64,000 bases of DNA from an uncultured Phocaeicola sp. (GCA_948579315.1 CAPAOL010000013.1:1-64000); one strand, 5' to 3'. Positions 17,324 to 27,373 are shown, counted from the stretch's first letter. A program made the numbers and translations. The notes: generated from the sequence alone by a model not told the origin.

Positions 17324-18919
17324 TTATTTAAATTTGACTGCTGCCTCTTCGATAGGCAATCCTGCCTTATAGTTTTCGATGTATGTATTGAAGCCGGCTA
17401 CATCTTCGGGGCTAGGTGATACCTCAATACCCGCATCACCGACAAATACGCTTTCATCCAGAAAATCGGCAAGAGATTGTTTCTTTTCATTGTTCACGAG
17501 GTAAGAACCTAACAAAGCAATACCCCATGCACCACCTTCGCCGGCTGTTTCCATCACAGAAATAGGCGAGTTGATAGCTGCAGCAAGTATTCTTTGACCT
17601 ACTCCTTTGGTTCTGAATAATCCTCCATGGCCAGTAATTCTGTCCACTTTGATTTTTTCTTCGTTGAACAGGATATCGTTGCCAATCTTGAGCACTCCGA
17701 CTGAAGCATACAAGTGAGCCCGCATAAAGTTTGCCAGGTTGAATTTGTCGTTTGCCGAGCGTACAAACAACGGTCTTCCTTCAGCAAGTCCTGTTACAGG
17801 CTCTCCTGAAATATAATTATATGAAAGCAAACCTCCGCAATCGGTATCACCGGTGAGCGCAATATTGTAAAGTTTGCTATAGATTTCATCCATATTTACA
17901 GGTATGCCCAGAAGCTCCTGATATTCTTTGAACAGGTTGACCCATGCGTTGAGATCAGAAGTACAGTTGTTGCAATGCACCATGGCTACCAGACTTCCGT
18001 CAGGAGTGGTCACCATGTCAATCATTTCGTATGGCTTCGACAAATCTTTCTCCAATACAATCATAGAGAATGAAGAAGTACCTGCTGACACATTTCCGGT
18101 ACGTTGTTTGACTGCATTGGTTGCCACCATTCCGGTACCTGCGTCTCCTTCCGGCGGACAAACCGGTATTCCTGCCTTCAAATGACCCGATGCATCGAGC
18201 TTTTTACTTCCTTCCGGAGTGAGGACACCGGCATTTTCACCTGCCGACAATACTTTAGGCAGAATATCTTCCAGCTTCCAGCTATATTCTTTCGGAGCAA
18301 TCAGATTATCGAACTTAGCCACCATTTCAGCCGAATAGTTATGGGTTGTCGGATCGATAGGGAGCATACCCGATGCATCACCGATACCCAATACCTTTTC
18401 GCCAGTTAGCTGCCAATGCACATAACCTGCCAAAGTAGTCAGGAAATCAATGTCATTCACATGCGCTTCATTGTTTAGGATAGCCTGGTACAAATGAGAA
18501 ATGCTCCATCGCAGCGGAATGTTGTAGACAAACAGTTCTGATAAAACTGCTGCTGCCCGTCCTGTATTCGTATTTCTCCAGGTGCGGAAAGGCACGAGGA
18601 TTTCTTCTTTTTTGTTGAACGGCATATAGCCATGCATCATGGCACTGACACCGATAGCAACCAATGTCTCAATCTCTACGCCATATAAGTTCTTTACGTT
18701 AGCGCGAAGATCAGCATAGCAATCTTGCAGTCCCGACCAGATAGCTTCAATGCTATAAGTCCAAAGTCCGTCAACTAACTGGTTTTCCCAAGTGTGGCTA
18801 CCTTGAGCAATAGGCTTGTTTTCCTGGTCAATCAAAACTGCTTTAATTCGTGTTGACCCCAGTTCTATACCAAGGATGGCTTTGCCTGCTTCGATGGTTG
18901 ATTTTGCATCTAATTTCAT
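17324..18919 (-). CDS. araB: FGGY-family kinase, probable L-ribulokinase
   Basis: 531 aa, an FGGY carbohydrate kinase: [15 protein letters not shown] at the N-terminus is the phosphate-1 motif, and [12 protein letters not shown] and [14 protein letters not shown] are nucleotide-site motifs. It differs from the E. coli AraB type and resembles xylulokinases, but it is the only kinase between araA and the glycosidases, so L-ribulose is the most likely substrate. It phosphorylates the AraA product in the cytoplasm. It lies 21 nt downstream of araA. Confidence 0.82.
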   Translation of the reverse strand: MKLDAKSTIEAGKAILGIELGSTRIKAVLIDQENKPIAQGSHTWENQLVDGLWTYSIEAIWSGLQDCYADLRANVKNLYGVEIETLVAIGVSAMMHGYMPFNKKEEILVPFRTWRNTNTGRAAAVLSELFVYNIPLRWSISHLYQAILNNEAHVNDIDFLTTLAGYVHWQLTGEKVLGIGDASGMLPIDPTTHNYSAEMVAKFDNLIAPKEYSWKLEDILPKVLSAGENAGVLTPEGSKKLDASGHLKAGIPVCPPEGDAGTGMVATNAVKQRTGNVSAGTSSFSMIVLEKDLSKPYEMIDMVTTPDGSLVAMVHCNNCTSDLNAWVNLFKEYQELLGIPVNMDEIYSKLYNIALTGDTDCGGLLSYNYISGEPVTGLAEGRPLFVRSANDKFNLANFMRAHLYASVGVLKIGNDILFNEEKIKVDRITGHGGLFRTKGVGQRILAAAINSPISVMETAGEGGAWGIALLGSYLVNNEKKQSLADFLDESVFVGDAGIEVSPSPEDVAGFNTYIENYKAGLPIEEAAVKFK

Positions 18920-18940
18920 GTTGAAATCAATATTTAAGGT

Positions 18941-20470
18941 TTAGCAAAGCGCTTTATTCAACATGTAATATACTTCGTTCATGCGCAGTTCTTTCTTGAA
19001 GCAGCTGATTGTAGTATCCTTGTTGATATGTACCATTTCGATACCTGCAATTTCAGCATAATCTTCCCAATATTCTGCTGTCAGGTCGTAAGAGAAGCAA
19101 GAGTGGTGAGTTCCACCAGCTAAGATCCATGCACCTGCACCTACTTCGAGGTTGGGCATCGGAATCCAAAGAGCGGAAGCAACCGGCAACTTAGGCAGTG
19201 GTTTCGGTTCGATACATTCCACATCGTTTACAATCAGACGGAAGCGGTTACCCATATCTACTATTGTAGCAGTACATCCTGCACCAGTCTTTGAAGTAAA
19301 TACCAATCTTGCTGTCTGGCTCTTGCGGATACCTATACCGAGGAAGTGTACTTCCAGGCGAGGTTTGTTGGCAGCAATAAGCGGACAGATTTCCAACATG
19401 TGTGACTGTAGGATAGAGCTGTTGGCACCGTCGAAGTTCAGTGTGTAGTCTTCCAGGAATGAACAACCTCTGGGAAGTCCCTGGTTCATTACCCATACCG
19501 TACGGTACAGAGCAGCCGATTTCCAGTCACCTTCAGCGCCGAATCCGTAACCTTCCGCCATCAGACGTTGTGAAGCAAGACCCGGGATCTGATCGAAACC
19601 ATTGTATTCGATGTCGCCCAAATCGTCGAAGTTGGTTGTAAATCCTTTAGCGCCTTTAGCTTTCAGGATAGCACGCATGGCAAGTTCTGCTTTAGCGGCA
19701 TTCCATACTTTCTGATAAGCTTCAGTCGATTTGTCTTCCAAAGAAGCATCGTGGTCGTATTCTTTGAAGTAAGTAGCTACCAATGCATCTACATCTTCAT
19801 TCTTGATTTCTTTGTGGTATTCCATCAATTCGCTTACCGGACAATAATCTACGTGGTAACCCATACGTTGTTCTGCTTCCACTTTATCACCGTCGGTTAC
19901 AGCTACATTGTTCATCTGGTCGCCGAAACGGATAATTAGCATATCTTGTGAATCTGCCCAACCGACACAAACACGCATCCAGACAGCGATCTTGTGCAAC
20001 GTGTCTTCCTCTTTCCAGTAACCTACCACTACTTTACGGCGGATGCGCATACGGGTACAGATGTGTCCGAATTCGCGGTCACCGTGAGCTGACTGGTTCA
20101 GGTTCATGAAGTCCATGTCCATTGTATCCCAAGGAATTTCCTTGTTGAACTGTGTGTGCAGGTGCAACAATGGTTTTTTCAACTGTTGCAGGCCATGAAT
20201 CCACATCTTAGCAGGAGAGAAAGTATGCATCCAAGTGATTACGCCGACACATTTTTCATCGTTATTGGCTGCTTTGAAAATAGTTTCCACTTCTTTAGAA
20301 GAGTTAGCAGTACCTTTGTATACCACTTTAACAGGAAGTTTCCCGGATTCATTCAGTCCGTTTACCATTTCATTAGAGTGTGCGTCTACTGCGATTACTG
20401 CGTCACCTCCGTACAGAAGCTGTGCTCCTGTTACGAACCATACTTCATATTGATCAAATACGTTATTCAT
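18941..20470 (-). CDS. araA: L-arabinose isomerase
   Basis: 509 aa, the normal length (about 500). WFVTGAQLLYG at the start, WMHTFSPAKMWI, GYGFGAEGDWK (metal-binding glutamate) and GGTHHSCFSY (histidine site) are conserved AraA motifs. It converts L-arabinose to L-ribulose with Mn2+. It lies 39 nt downstream of araD and is followed by the kinase. Confidence 0.97.
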   Translation of the reverse strand: MNNVFDQYEVWFVTGAQLLYGGDAVIAVDAHSNEMVNGLNESGKLPVKVVYKGTANSSKEVETIFKAANNDEKCVGVITWMHTFSPAKMWIHGLQQLKKPLLHLHTQFNKEIPWDTMDMDFMNLNQSAHGDREFGHICTRMRIRRKVVVGYWKEEDTLHKIAVWMRVCVGWADSQDMLIIRFGDQMNNVAVTDGDKVEAEQRMGYHVDYCPVSELMEYHKEIKNEDVDALVATYFKEYDHDASLEDKSTEAYQKVWNAAKAELAMRAILKAKGAKGFTTNFDDLGDIEYNGFDQIPGLASQRLMAEGYGFGAEGDWKSAALYRTVWVMNQGLPRGCSFLEDYTLNFDGANSSILQSHMLEICPLIAANKPRLEVHFLGIGIRKSQTARLVFTSKTGAGCTATIVDMGNRFRLIVNDVECIEPKPLPKLPVASALWIPMPNLEVGAGAWILAGGTHHSCFSYDLTAEYWEDYAEIAGIEMVHINKDTTISCFKKELRMNEVYYMLNKALC

Positions 20471-20509
20471 AATGTTATTGCTTTAAATTTTAATATCTGT
20501 TTTTTATTG

Positions 20510-21193
20510 TTACTGTCCATAATAAGCATTCGGACCATGCTTGCGGCTGAAATGTTTTTCTACCAGTAACGGGTTCATTGTTAAATTCGGGTTTATCGCA
20601 TAAGCGATACTTGCCATTTTGGCTACCTGTTCCATTACCACGGCGTTGTGTACAGCATCGTGCGCATCTTTTCCCCAAGAGAAAGGACCGTGATTTTTCA
20701 CTAACACTCCCGGTGTGTGTACAGGATTCAATCCTTCAAAACGTTTCACTATCACATTACCAGTTTCCAACTCGTAAGCACCTTTCACTTCTGCTTCCGT
20801 CATATCTGCCGTGCAGGGAATGGCATCATGGAAATAATCCGCGTGAGTCGTTCCGATGTTCGGAATGTCGCATCCCGCTTGTGCCCAGGCAGTCGCATAA
20901 GTAGAGTGGGTGTGTACCACTCCGCCAATCTTCGGAAATGCTTTGTAAAGTACTACGTGAGTAGGAGTATCTGAGGATGGCTTCAGTCGTCCTTCAACGA
21001 CCTTGCCATCCAAATCCACTACTACCATATCTTCTGCTTTCATGTCATCATAACTTACACCGCTAGGTTTGATTACTACCAGTCCGCTCTCACGGTCGAT
21101 AGCAGAAACATTGCCCCAGGTAAAGATGACTAATCCATGCTTTACCAATTCGAGATTGGCATGAAATACTTTTTCTTTTAGTTCTTCCAGCAT
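20510..21193 (-). CDS. araD: L-ribulose-5-phosphate 4-epimerase
   Basis: 227 aa, class II aldolase fold. [12 protein letters not shown] carries the zinc-binding histidines, and [19 protein letters not shown] and [11 protein letters not shown] are AraD signatures. It turns L-ribulose-5-phosphate into D-xylulose-5-phosphate, which feeds transketolase. The start is 5 nt downstream of the araR stop, so the two are tightly coupled. Confidence 0.95.
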   Translation of the reverse strand: MLEELKEKVFHANLELVKHGLVIFTWGNVSAIDRESGLVVIKPSGVSYDDMKAEDMVVVDLDGKVVEGRLKPSSDTPTHVVLYKAFPKIGGVVHTHSTYATAWAQAGCDIPNIGTTHADYFHDAIPCTADMTEAEVKGAYELETGNVIVKRFEGLNPVHTPGVLVKNHGPFSWGKDAHDAVHNAVVMEQVAKMASIAYAINPNLTMNPLLVEKHFSRKHGPNAYYGQ

Positions 21194-21198
21194 AATGA

Positions 21199-21942
21199 TT
21201 AGATTTTAAATTTCGGGTCTTTGCGGTAAGCCTTGCCGTTGAACTTATACAAGGCAGCCCCCCGTTTGGAACCCAGTTTATCAATTTTATCAGTTTTTTC
21301 TATATAATCCATTTCAGCCACTCTTTTACGGAAGTTTCGTTTATCCATTGTTTCACCGTAAATAGCCTCATATAAACTTTGTAATTGGGATAATGTAAAG
21401 AGTTTCGGAAGCAGATTGAATCCGATAGGTTCTACGGATGCTTTCTGTTTCATCAGTTCCCGTGCTTTTTCTACCATTTCAGGATGGTCGAAGATAAGCG
21501 GGGGAAGTTCGTTTATATTCACCCAGTAAGCATTGTGCTTCTGAACCAGTTCCCGGTCATACTCATTGATGTTAATCAATGCATAGTAAGCCACTGAGAT
21601 AACCCGTTCACCCGGATCGCGGTCGATTGCTCCGAAAGTTCCTACCTGTTCCATGTAAACGTTTTCCAGTCCGGTAAGCTCATGCAATACACGTTTGGCG
21701 GCATCATCCACACTTTCATTATTTTGCACAAATCCTCCCATTAGTGACCATTCACCCATTGCCGGCTCGAAGTTTCTCTTCAACAATAGCAAGCTGATTT
21801 CCCCTTCGTTGAAACCAAAGATGATACAGTCGATGCCAACATAAAAGGTAGGATTCGAGCTATAATAAGCCTCCCCCCGGTTCTTTTCAAAAGAGAGGGG
21901 GGCTGAGCTTATCATTGACTCTTGTGAATTATCTTTATCCAT
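21199..21942 (-). CDS. araR: Nudix-fold transcriptional regulator of arabinose use
   Basis: 247 aa. An N-terminal Nudix-like domain (about 33-165) is followed by a winged helix-turn-helix (about 170-235, [26 protein letters not shown]). The Nudix box is degenerate: G70, E76, R84, E88 and G91 are kept, but the E after R84 is V85 and the second E of the EE pair is L89, so hydrolase activity is unlikely. This matches the NrtR/AraR-type sugar-sensing repressors described in Bacteroides. It probably senses arabinose and binds the palindrome at 24974. Residues about 12-27 are encoded by a palindromic repeat. Confidence 0.9.
   Translation of the reverse strand: MDKDNSQESMISSAPLSFEKNRGEAYYSSNPTFYVGIDCIIFGFNEGEISLLLLKRNFEPAMGEWSLMGGFVQNNESVDDAAKRVLHELTGLENVYMEQVGTFGAIDRDPGERVISVAYYALININEYDRELVQKHNAYWVNINELPPLIFDHPEMVEKARELMKQKASVEPIGFNLLPKLFTLSQLQSLYEAIYGETMDKRNFRKRVAEMDYIEKTDKIDKLGSKRGAALYKFNGKAYRKDPKFKI
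21867..21910. repeat. Palindromic repeat embedded in the araR coding region
   Basis: An imperfect palindrome: AAGC..CTCCCCCC..CTTTT on the left and AAAAG..GGGGGG..GCTT on the right. On the minus strand it encodes the stretch around [13 protein letters not shown] near the AraR N-terminus. Related in style to 17198-17231. Confidence 0.55.
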
Positions 21943-22000
21943 TGGATTGTAAATTTAGTTATAATAAACCAGTCTTTCCGTTGGCAAGACTATTTTTAGA

Positions 22001-22036
22001 TTCCTTCAACCTTTCCCAAAGAGAAGGTTGAAGGAA
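22001..22036. repeat. Intergenic hairpin between the SSS transporter and araR
   Basis: TTCCTTCAACCTT (22001-22013) pairs perfectly with AAGGTTGAAGGAA (22024-22036), loop of 10 nt. No U-tract follows on the minus strand, so it is more likely an mRNA processing or stability element, or attenuator, than a simple terminator. It lies 59 nt upstream of araR. Confidence 0.55.
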
Positions 22037-22047
22037 GGGCTTATTTT

Positions 22048-23742
22048 TTACCAGAAATACCAGTAGAAAGCACCAGTAATAGCCAGAATAATCACAGTAT
22101 GAATAATATCCCAGTGATTCCAGCTTGCACGTGTAACAGCTTTTTGCTCTTTAGTAGCCGTTCCGAATACCAGTCCCTGAATCTTTTCTGTAGTCGGCGC
22201 TTTGGTCACCAGGCTGACTACGACTACTACAATGATACAGAACAAGAACATCCATCCGCAGAAGAATAACCAGTTCATATCATAGAACAAATATTTGAAT
22301 GTAGAATCTGCTACTTCGCTCACATTGCTATAATATACTTTTGCACCGAGGCGAGTCAACCCGATTACCATACCAGCAATCAATCCCCACATACCACCTT
22401 GGGCGGAAGTACGTTTCCAACAGATACCCAGTAAGAAAGCCGCAGCGATACCAGGAGCCAGTACGGATTGAACGTCCTGCAAGTAAGTATAAAGTACATC
22501 GCCTACACTACGCATGATAGGAATCCAAAGAATACCTAAAATAACGATTACAACCGTTGCAACCTGACCAATACCTACCAGCTTCTTCTCCGGAGTTTCA
22601 GGTTTGAAACGTTTGTAGAAGTCGATAGTAAACAACATGGCTGACGAGTTAAACAGAGATGCAAGAGAACTCATCAAGGCGGCAAGAATACCACATACTA
22701 CCAGACCTTTCACACCGGCAGGAAGTAATTTGGCTACTAATGTCGGGAAAGCGGCATCAGCATTTGCTGTTCCGTTAGCCAGCATCGGCAAGAAACCTTC
22801 GCCACCGGCACCGATATATTTTTGATGTAATGCAAATGCGATCATACCAGGAATCAAGAAAAGGAATACAGGCAACAGTTTCAGATAAGCACCGAAAATG
22901 GTACCACGACGAGCTTCCATTTCATTTTTACCTGAAAGTACACGTTGTACGATGAACTGGTCGGTACACCAGTACCAGAAACCGATAATAGCCGAACCGA
23001 TCAAAGCGCCCAACCAAGGGAAGTTTGCATCATCATTGCTACGAATCAGGTTAGTCATCGTATCACCGTAATCATTTACGGTAACAGCCCCACAGACTCT
23101 CATCATTTCATCCCATCCACCTAATTCTTTGAAGCCGAGTACCAGAATGATTAATGATCCTAACAGTAGGATAGGAGTTTGAAGGACAGAAGTGTAAAGA
23201 ACTGATTTCATACCACCGAAGATCGTATAAAGTGCAGTTAACACTACCAGACCGATAGCTGCAATCCAGAAGAAATCAATTCCCCAAAGCTCTTTGATAC
23301 CGAATACTTGTTGGAATACAAGACCACCGGCATATACAGTCACAGCTACTTTAGTTAACACATAACTTACCAAAGAGATGACCGACAGGATGGTACGTGA
23401 TTGAGGATTATAGCGGCGTTCCAAAAATTCCGGCATTGTATATACCATGCTTCGTGTGTAGAAGGGCACAAACACCCATCCCAGAATCAAGATCATCCAT
23501 CCCTGAATTTCCCAGTGCGCCATAGCCATACCACTGGATGCACCGGCTCCTGCCAATCCGATCAAGTGTTCCGAACCGATGTTGGATGCGAAAATAGAGG
23601 CACCGATCGCAAGCCATGTTGCGTCGCGTCCGCCCAAGAAATAATCTGCCGAGTCATTTTGTTTTTGTCTGACTACCCAAACAATAATACCGATCAGAGC
23701 CAGAAAAAAGACTCCGATTACTAGCCAATCTAATGCTTCCAC
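22048..23742 (-). CDS. Sodium:solute symporter, probable L-arabinose importer
   Basis: 564 aa, SSS family, with about 13-14 membrane segments. ASNIGSEHLIGLAGAGAS and DQFIVQRVLSGKNE are typical of the sodium/sugar branch. It would drive inner-membrane uptake of a monosaccharide with Na+. Its place between the aldose epimerase and araR points to L-arabinose. No SusC/SusD pair is nearby, so this operon handles the monosaccharide end of the pathway. Confidence 0.88.
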   Translation of the reverse strand: MEALDWLVIGVFFLALIGIIVWVVRQKQNDSADYFLGGRDATWLAIGASIFASNIGSEHLIGLAGAGASSGMAMAHWEIQGWMILILGWVFVPFYTRSMVYTMPEFLERRYNPQSRTILSVISLVSYVLTKVAVTVYAGGLVFQQVFGIKELWGIDFFWIAAIGLVVLTALYTIFGGMKSVLYTSVLQTPILLLGSLIILVLGFKELGGWDEMMRVCGAVTVNDYGDTMTNLIRSNDDANFPWLGALIGSAIIGFWYWCTDQFIVQRVLSGKNEMEARRGTIFGAYLKLLPVFLFLIPGMIAFALHQKYIGAGGEGFLPMLANGTANADAAFPTLVAKLLPAGVKGLVVCGILAALMSSLASLFNSSAMLFTIDFYKRFKPETPEKKLVGIGQVATVVIVILGILWIPIMRSVGDVLYTYLQDVQSVLAPGIAAAFLLGICWKRTSAQGGMWGLIAGMVIGLTRLGAKVYYSNVSEVADSTFKYLFYDMNWLFFCGWMFLFCIIVVVVVSLVTKAPTTEKIQGLVFGTATKEQKAVTRASWNHWDIIHTVIILAITGAFYWYFW

Positions 23743-23767
23743 AATAAATATGATTTATGAGTTAATA

Positions 23768-24907
23768 TTATTTCTCTACAGAGAATTTGAAAATACATTC
23801 ACTATTATAAGTTTGTCCCGGTTCCAGTACAACAGAAGGCCAGTCTGCCTTGTTAGGACTGTCAGGATAATGTTGTGTCTCCAGACACACAGAAGCACGT
23901 TGGTTGTAAACGATGCCTTTCTTTCCGGTTACGGTTCCGTCGAGGAAGTTTCCTGTGTAAACCTGTACACCCGGTTCGTTGGTATATACTTCTAGAGTAA
24001 TACCACTTTCAGGTGAGGTGAGTTTTGCGGCAACTTGCGAAAGATCTCCCTTTGTGTTGAGTACCCAGTTGTGGTCATATCCTTTTCCGTTCTTCAGTTG
24101 AACGAAATCGTAGTTATCGATCTCTTTGCCTACAGCTTTCGGAGTGGTGAAGTCCATCGGAGTGTCTTTTACAGGAGCGATTTCGCCTGTAGTCATAAAG
24201 GTACTGTCTACCGGAGTGTAATAGTCTGCGTTCACATACAATATATTGTCGGTTGAAGCTTTTGACGGATCACCTGCCAGGTTGAAGTAAGAGTGGTTGG
24301 TCATATTGATGATCGTCTTTTTATCGGTAGTTGCGCTATATTTGATATCGATAGCGTTATCTTCAGTCAGTTTGTAAGTCACTTTAGCTGTCACATTACC
24401 CGGGAAGTTTTCGTCTCCGTCCGGTGAGACAAGTGTCAGTTCCAGCGTTGTCGGATCAATCAGATTAGCTTCATAAACTTTGTATTGCCAACCTTTCGGA
24501 CCTCCGTGCAGGCAGTGGCCGAAATTGTTTTGCGGCAGTTGGATCGTGTCACCGTCCAATGCGAAACGTCCTTGGTTGATACGGTTTGCATAGCGTCCGA
24601 TAGAAGCACCGAAGTCGCTGGGTACATTAATATAGTCAGCAATGCTGTCAAAACCTAAAACTACATCTTGCATCTTACCGTTCTTGTCGGGTACCATGAC
24701 AGACACGATACGTCCTCCGAAGTTAGTGATGCATACTTCCATGCCTGCCTTGTTCTTTAAGGTGTAAAGAGCTGTTTTGGCATTGTTCACTTCTGTTTGA
24801 AATTTTACCGGATCAAGACCGGACAAGGTCAGCTCGGAAGCCGGCTTGTTATTGCACGCAACCAGCATCAGTGCGGCAAATCCTGCAAGTAGAAAATGTT
24901 TTTTCAT
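23768..24907 (-). CDS. Aldose 1-epimerase lipoprotein
   Basis: 379 aa. A lipobox at the N-terminus (MLVAC, C18) marks it as a lipoprotein, so it acts outside the cytoplasm, unlike the galM copy at 31911. GRYANRINQGRF, LHGGPKGW and TNHSYFNLAG are aldose 1-epimerase motifs. It interconverts sugar anomers, here probably arabinose before transport. It is the first gene of the arabinose operon, directly under the operator-promoter at 24953-24988. Confidence 0.92.
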   Translation of the reverse strand: MKKHFLLAGFAALMLVACNNKPASELTLSGLDPVKFQTEVNNAKTALYTLKNKAGMEVCITNFGGRIVSVMVPDKNGKMQDVVLGFDSIADYINVPSDFGASIGRYANRINQGRFALDGDTIQLPQNNFGHCLHGGPKGWQYKVYEANLIDPTTLELTLVSPDGDENFPGNVTAKVTYKLTEDNAIDIKYSATTDKKTIINMTNHSYFNLAGDPSKASTDNILYVNADYYTPVDSTFMTTGEIAPVKDTPMDFTTPKAVGKEIDNYDFVQLKNGKGYDHNWVLNTKGDLSQVAAKLTSPESGITLEVYTNEPGVQVYTGNFLDGTVTGKKGIVYNQRASVCLETQHYPDSPNKADWPSVVLEPGQTYNSECIFKFSVEK

Positions 24908-24952
24908 GGTTTTATCTTTAATGTAAATGAGATGCTTATCTTATTTTGGGTG

Positions 24953-24982
24953 TAAAAGTAACACTTTTGTTTGGTGTATCAA
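24953..24982 (-). promoter_or_regulatory. Promoter of the arabinose operon
   Basis: On the minus strand: TTG (24982-24980), 19 nt, TACTTTTA (24960-24953), one base off the -7 consensus. It lies 46 nt upstream of the epimerase ATG. Confidence 0.7.
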
Positions 24983-24988
24983 ATACAC
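24974..24988. promoter_or_regulatory. Probable AraR operator
   Basis: GTGTATCAAATACAC, a perfect palindrome of 6-bp arms around CAA. The central CAA is the complement of the -33 TTG of the minus promoter, so a bound protein would block RNA polymerase. The operon encodes AraR. The match to the published AraR motif could not be checked. Confidence 0.6.
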
Positions 24989-25242
24989 TCTTGTATGTTA
25001 TGCAGCATAAACGGTATATTTTATGATTTCCCATACACCTTATTATATATATAAATGTACGCTTTCCATCCGTTTATTTTTCATATAATAGAGCGGATTA
25101 ATAGGTGTTTTTTGATCTGTTTTCGTATTATAAATATCAGATACGGATGGAAAATTGTGCAAATGAATGGAATTTGATCCTTTTTGACCGATATACACCT
25201 GTTAATGATAAAATCGGGTACGGGGAAAATAGAGAATCTGAT

Positions 25243-25250
25243 TATCTTTG
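25243..25250 (+). promoter_or_regulatory. -7 promoter box of the divergent GH51 gene
   Basis: TATCTTTG, 34 nt upstream of the ATG at 25285. There is no good -33 TTG. An ATACACCT half-site at 25193-25200 lies about 40 nt upstream. The box rules out translation starts upstream of it. Confidence 0.6.
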
Positions 25251-25284
25251 CATTTTAACTATATATAATTTTTTATTGAGAACC

Positions 25285-27267
25285 ATGAGAAGATACGCAA
25301 ATTTATTGGCAGTAGTAGCCTTGTCTACTAACCTTGCGCTTCATGCGCAAACTAATGAGTTGGTGATACAGACGAAGAAGCTGGGTGCAGAAATCCAACC
25401 TACTATGTACGGACTTTTTTTTGAGGACATCAACTATGCTGCCGACGGCGGACTTTATGCCGAACTAGTGAAGAATCGTTCCTTTGAATTTCCACAACAC
25501 TTGATGGGATGGAAAACGTATGGAAAAGTATCCTTAATGAATGATGGCCCTTTTGAACGCAATCCGCATTACGTACGCCTTTCTAACCCCGGACATGCAC
25601 ATAAGCATACCGGATTGGATAACGAAGGCTTTTTCGGCATCGGTGTCAAGAAGGGGGAGGAGTATCGCTTTTCCGTTTGGGCGCGTTTGCCGCAAGGAAG
25701 TACGAAAGAAACATTGAGAATCGAACTTGTAGATACCCAATCAATGGGCGAACGTCAGGCACTTGTTGCTGGGAATCTTACGATTGATTCTAAGGACTGG
25801 AAAAAATACCAGATAATCTTGAAGCCCGGCAGTACTCATCCGAAATCCGTACTCCGTATTTTCCTTACTTCCAAAGGAACTGTAGATTTAGAGCATGTCT
25901 CTCTTTTCCCGGTTGATACTTGGAAGGGACACGAAAATGGTCTTCGTAAAGATTTGGCACAAGCATTGGCGGATATTCATCCCGGAGTTTTCCGCTTTCC
26001 CGGTGGTTGTATCGTAGAAGGTACTGACCTAGAGACTCGTTATGACTGGAAAAAATCAGTTGGTCCGGTAGAGAACCGTCCCTTGAATGAAAATCGTTGG
26101 CAGTATACTTTTACTCACCGATTCTTTCCTGATTATTACCAAAGCTATGGATTGGGATTCTATGAATATTTCCTGCTGTCTGAAGAAATGGGTGCGGCAC
26201 CTCTGCCGATTCTGAATTGCGGACTTTCCTGCCAATATCAGAATAATGATCCGAAAGCTCACGTAGCCGTTTGTGATTTGGATAATTATATTCAGGATGC
26301 GCTCGATCTGATTGAGTTTGCTAATGGAGATGTGAATACCACATGGGGAAAGGTACGTGCCGATATGGGACATCCTGCACCGTTTAACCTGAAATTTATC
26401 GGTATCGGTAACGAACAATGGGGAAAAGAATATCCCGAACGTCTCGAACCGTTTATCAAAGCTATTCGTAAAGCTCACCCGGAAATTAAAATAGTAGGTA
26501 GCTCCGGTCCGAATTCTGAAGGAAAAGAGTTTGATTACTTGTGGCCTGAAATGAAACGTCTGAAAGCCGATTTGGTAGACGAGCATTTCTATCGTCCTGA
26601 AAGTTGGTTCCTGGCTCAAGGTGCCCGCTATGACAACTACGATCGTAAAGGACCGAAAGTCTTTGCCGGCGAATATGCTTGCCATGGAAAAGGAAAGAAA
26701 TGGAATCATTACCATGCTGCTTTGCTCGAAGCTGCTTTCATGACCGGATTGGAACGTAATACTGACATTGTCCACATGGCCACCTATGCTCCGCTTTTTG
26801 CTCATGTGGAAGGATGGCAATGGCGTCCTGATATGATTTGGTTCGATAACCTAAATTCTGTGCGTACCACTAGCTATTATGTACAACAACTGTATGCACA
26901 AAACAAAGGAACAAATGTACTTCCCCTTACCATGAACAAGAAAAATGTAACGGGAGCCGAAGGACAGAACGGACTCTTTGCCAGTGCTGTTTACGATAAG
27001 GACAAGAATGAACTGATTGTAAAGGTTGCTAATACTTCCGCCACAATACAGCCAATTTCCTTGAATTTTGAAGGATTGAAGAAACAAGATATACTGTCTG
27101 ATGGCCGTTGTATCAAACTTCGCTCGCTTGATTTGGATAAGGATAATACACTGGAGCAACCTTTTGCCATCGTTCCGCAAGAAACTCCAGTATCTATTGA
27201 AGGCAACGTGTTTACTACCGAACTGGAACCTACTACGTTTGCGGTATATAAGTTCACGAAGAAATAA
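25285..27267 (+). CDS. Secreted alpha-L-arabinofuranosidase, GH51 (two-domain)
   Basis: 660 aa from the ATG at 25285, which gives a signal peptide (MRRYANLLAVVALSTNLALHA). A carbohydrate-binding-like beta-sandwich (about 65-190) is followed by the GH51 barrel with acid/base E in IGIGNEQWG and nucleophile E in VFAGEYACHG. It releases alpha-L-arabinofuranose from plant arabinan side chains. It is distinct in sequence and layout from the GH51 at 13104, so the two probably differ in linkage preference. It is divergent from the arabinose operon with a shared control region. Confidence 0.93.
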   Translation: MRRYANLLAVVALSTNLALHAQTNELVIQTKKLGAEIQPTMYGLFFEDINYAADGGLYAELVKNRSFEFPQHLMGWKTYGKVSLMNDGPFERNPHYVRLSNPGHAHKHTGLDNEGFFGIGVKKGEEYRFSVWARLPQGSTKETLRIELVDTQSMGERQALVAGNLTIDSKDWKKYQIILKPGSTHPKSVLRIFLTSKGTVDLEHVSLFPVDTWKGHENGLRKDLAQALADIHPGVFRFPGGCIVEGTDLETRYDWKKSVGPVENRPLNENRWQYTFTHRFFPDYYQSYGLGFYEYFLLSEEMGAAPLPILNCGLSCQYQNNDPKAHVAVCDLDNYIQDALDLIEFANGDVNTTWGKVRADMGHPAPFNLKFIGIGNEQWGKEYPERLEPFIKAIRKAHPEIKIVGSSGPNSEGKEFDYLWPEMKRLKADLVDEHFYRPESWFLAQGARYDNYDRKGPKVFAGEYACHGKGKKWNHYHAALLEAAFMTGLERNTDIVHMATYAPLFAHVEGWQWRPDMIWFDNLNSVRTTSYYVQQLYAQNKGTNVLPLTMNKKNVTGAEGQNGLFASAVYDKDKNELIVKVANTSATIQPISLNFEGLKKQDILSDGRCIKLRSLDLDKDNTLEQPFAIVPQETPVSIEGNVFTTELEPTTFAVYKFTKK

Positions 27268-27334
27268 GAAGTGCAGAATGACACTACCTTCATGGCGAAT
27301 GTAATCTCATCGTTAAATATAAATTTAAAAAGTA

Positions 27335-27363
27335 AGGGCGGCTTCCGTGATGGAAACTGCCCT
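27335..27363. terminator. Shared terminator of GH51 and the PIN operon
   Basis: A 12-bp stem (27335-27346 with 27352-27363, two G-T pairs) and 5-nt loop. On the minus strand it is followed by TTACTTTTT, a good U-tract, 10 nt after the PIN stop. The plus-strand tail is weaker. Confidence 0.7.
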
Positions 27364-27373
27364 CCTAATGTTT

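Larger units (their letters stand above)
24908..25284. other. Divergent control region of the arabinose genes
   Basis: Holds promoters on both strands and repeated GGTGTAT/ATACACC half-sites: GGTGTAT at 24973, ATACACCT at 25033 and 25193, AGGTGT at 25103. An 11-bp inverted pair (TTTCCATCCGT at 25063-25073, ACGGATGGAAA at 25143-25153) brackets the middle. The spread of half-sites suggests AraR binds several positions and may loop the DNA; this is inference. Confidence 0.55.

Noticed and set aside
25105..25284. N-terminal extension of the divergent GH51 protein
   Set aside because: The extension would be translated from DNA upstream of and across the TATCTTTG promoter box, and it would mask the signal peptide that starts at 25285.
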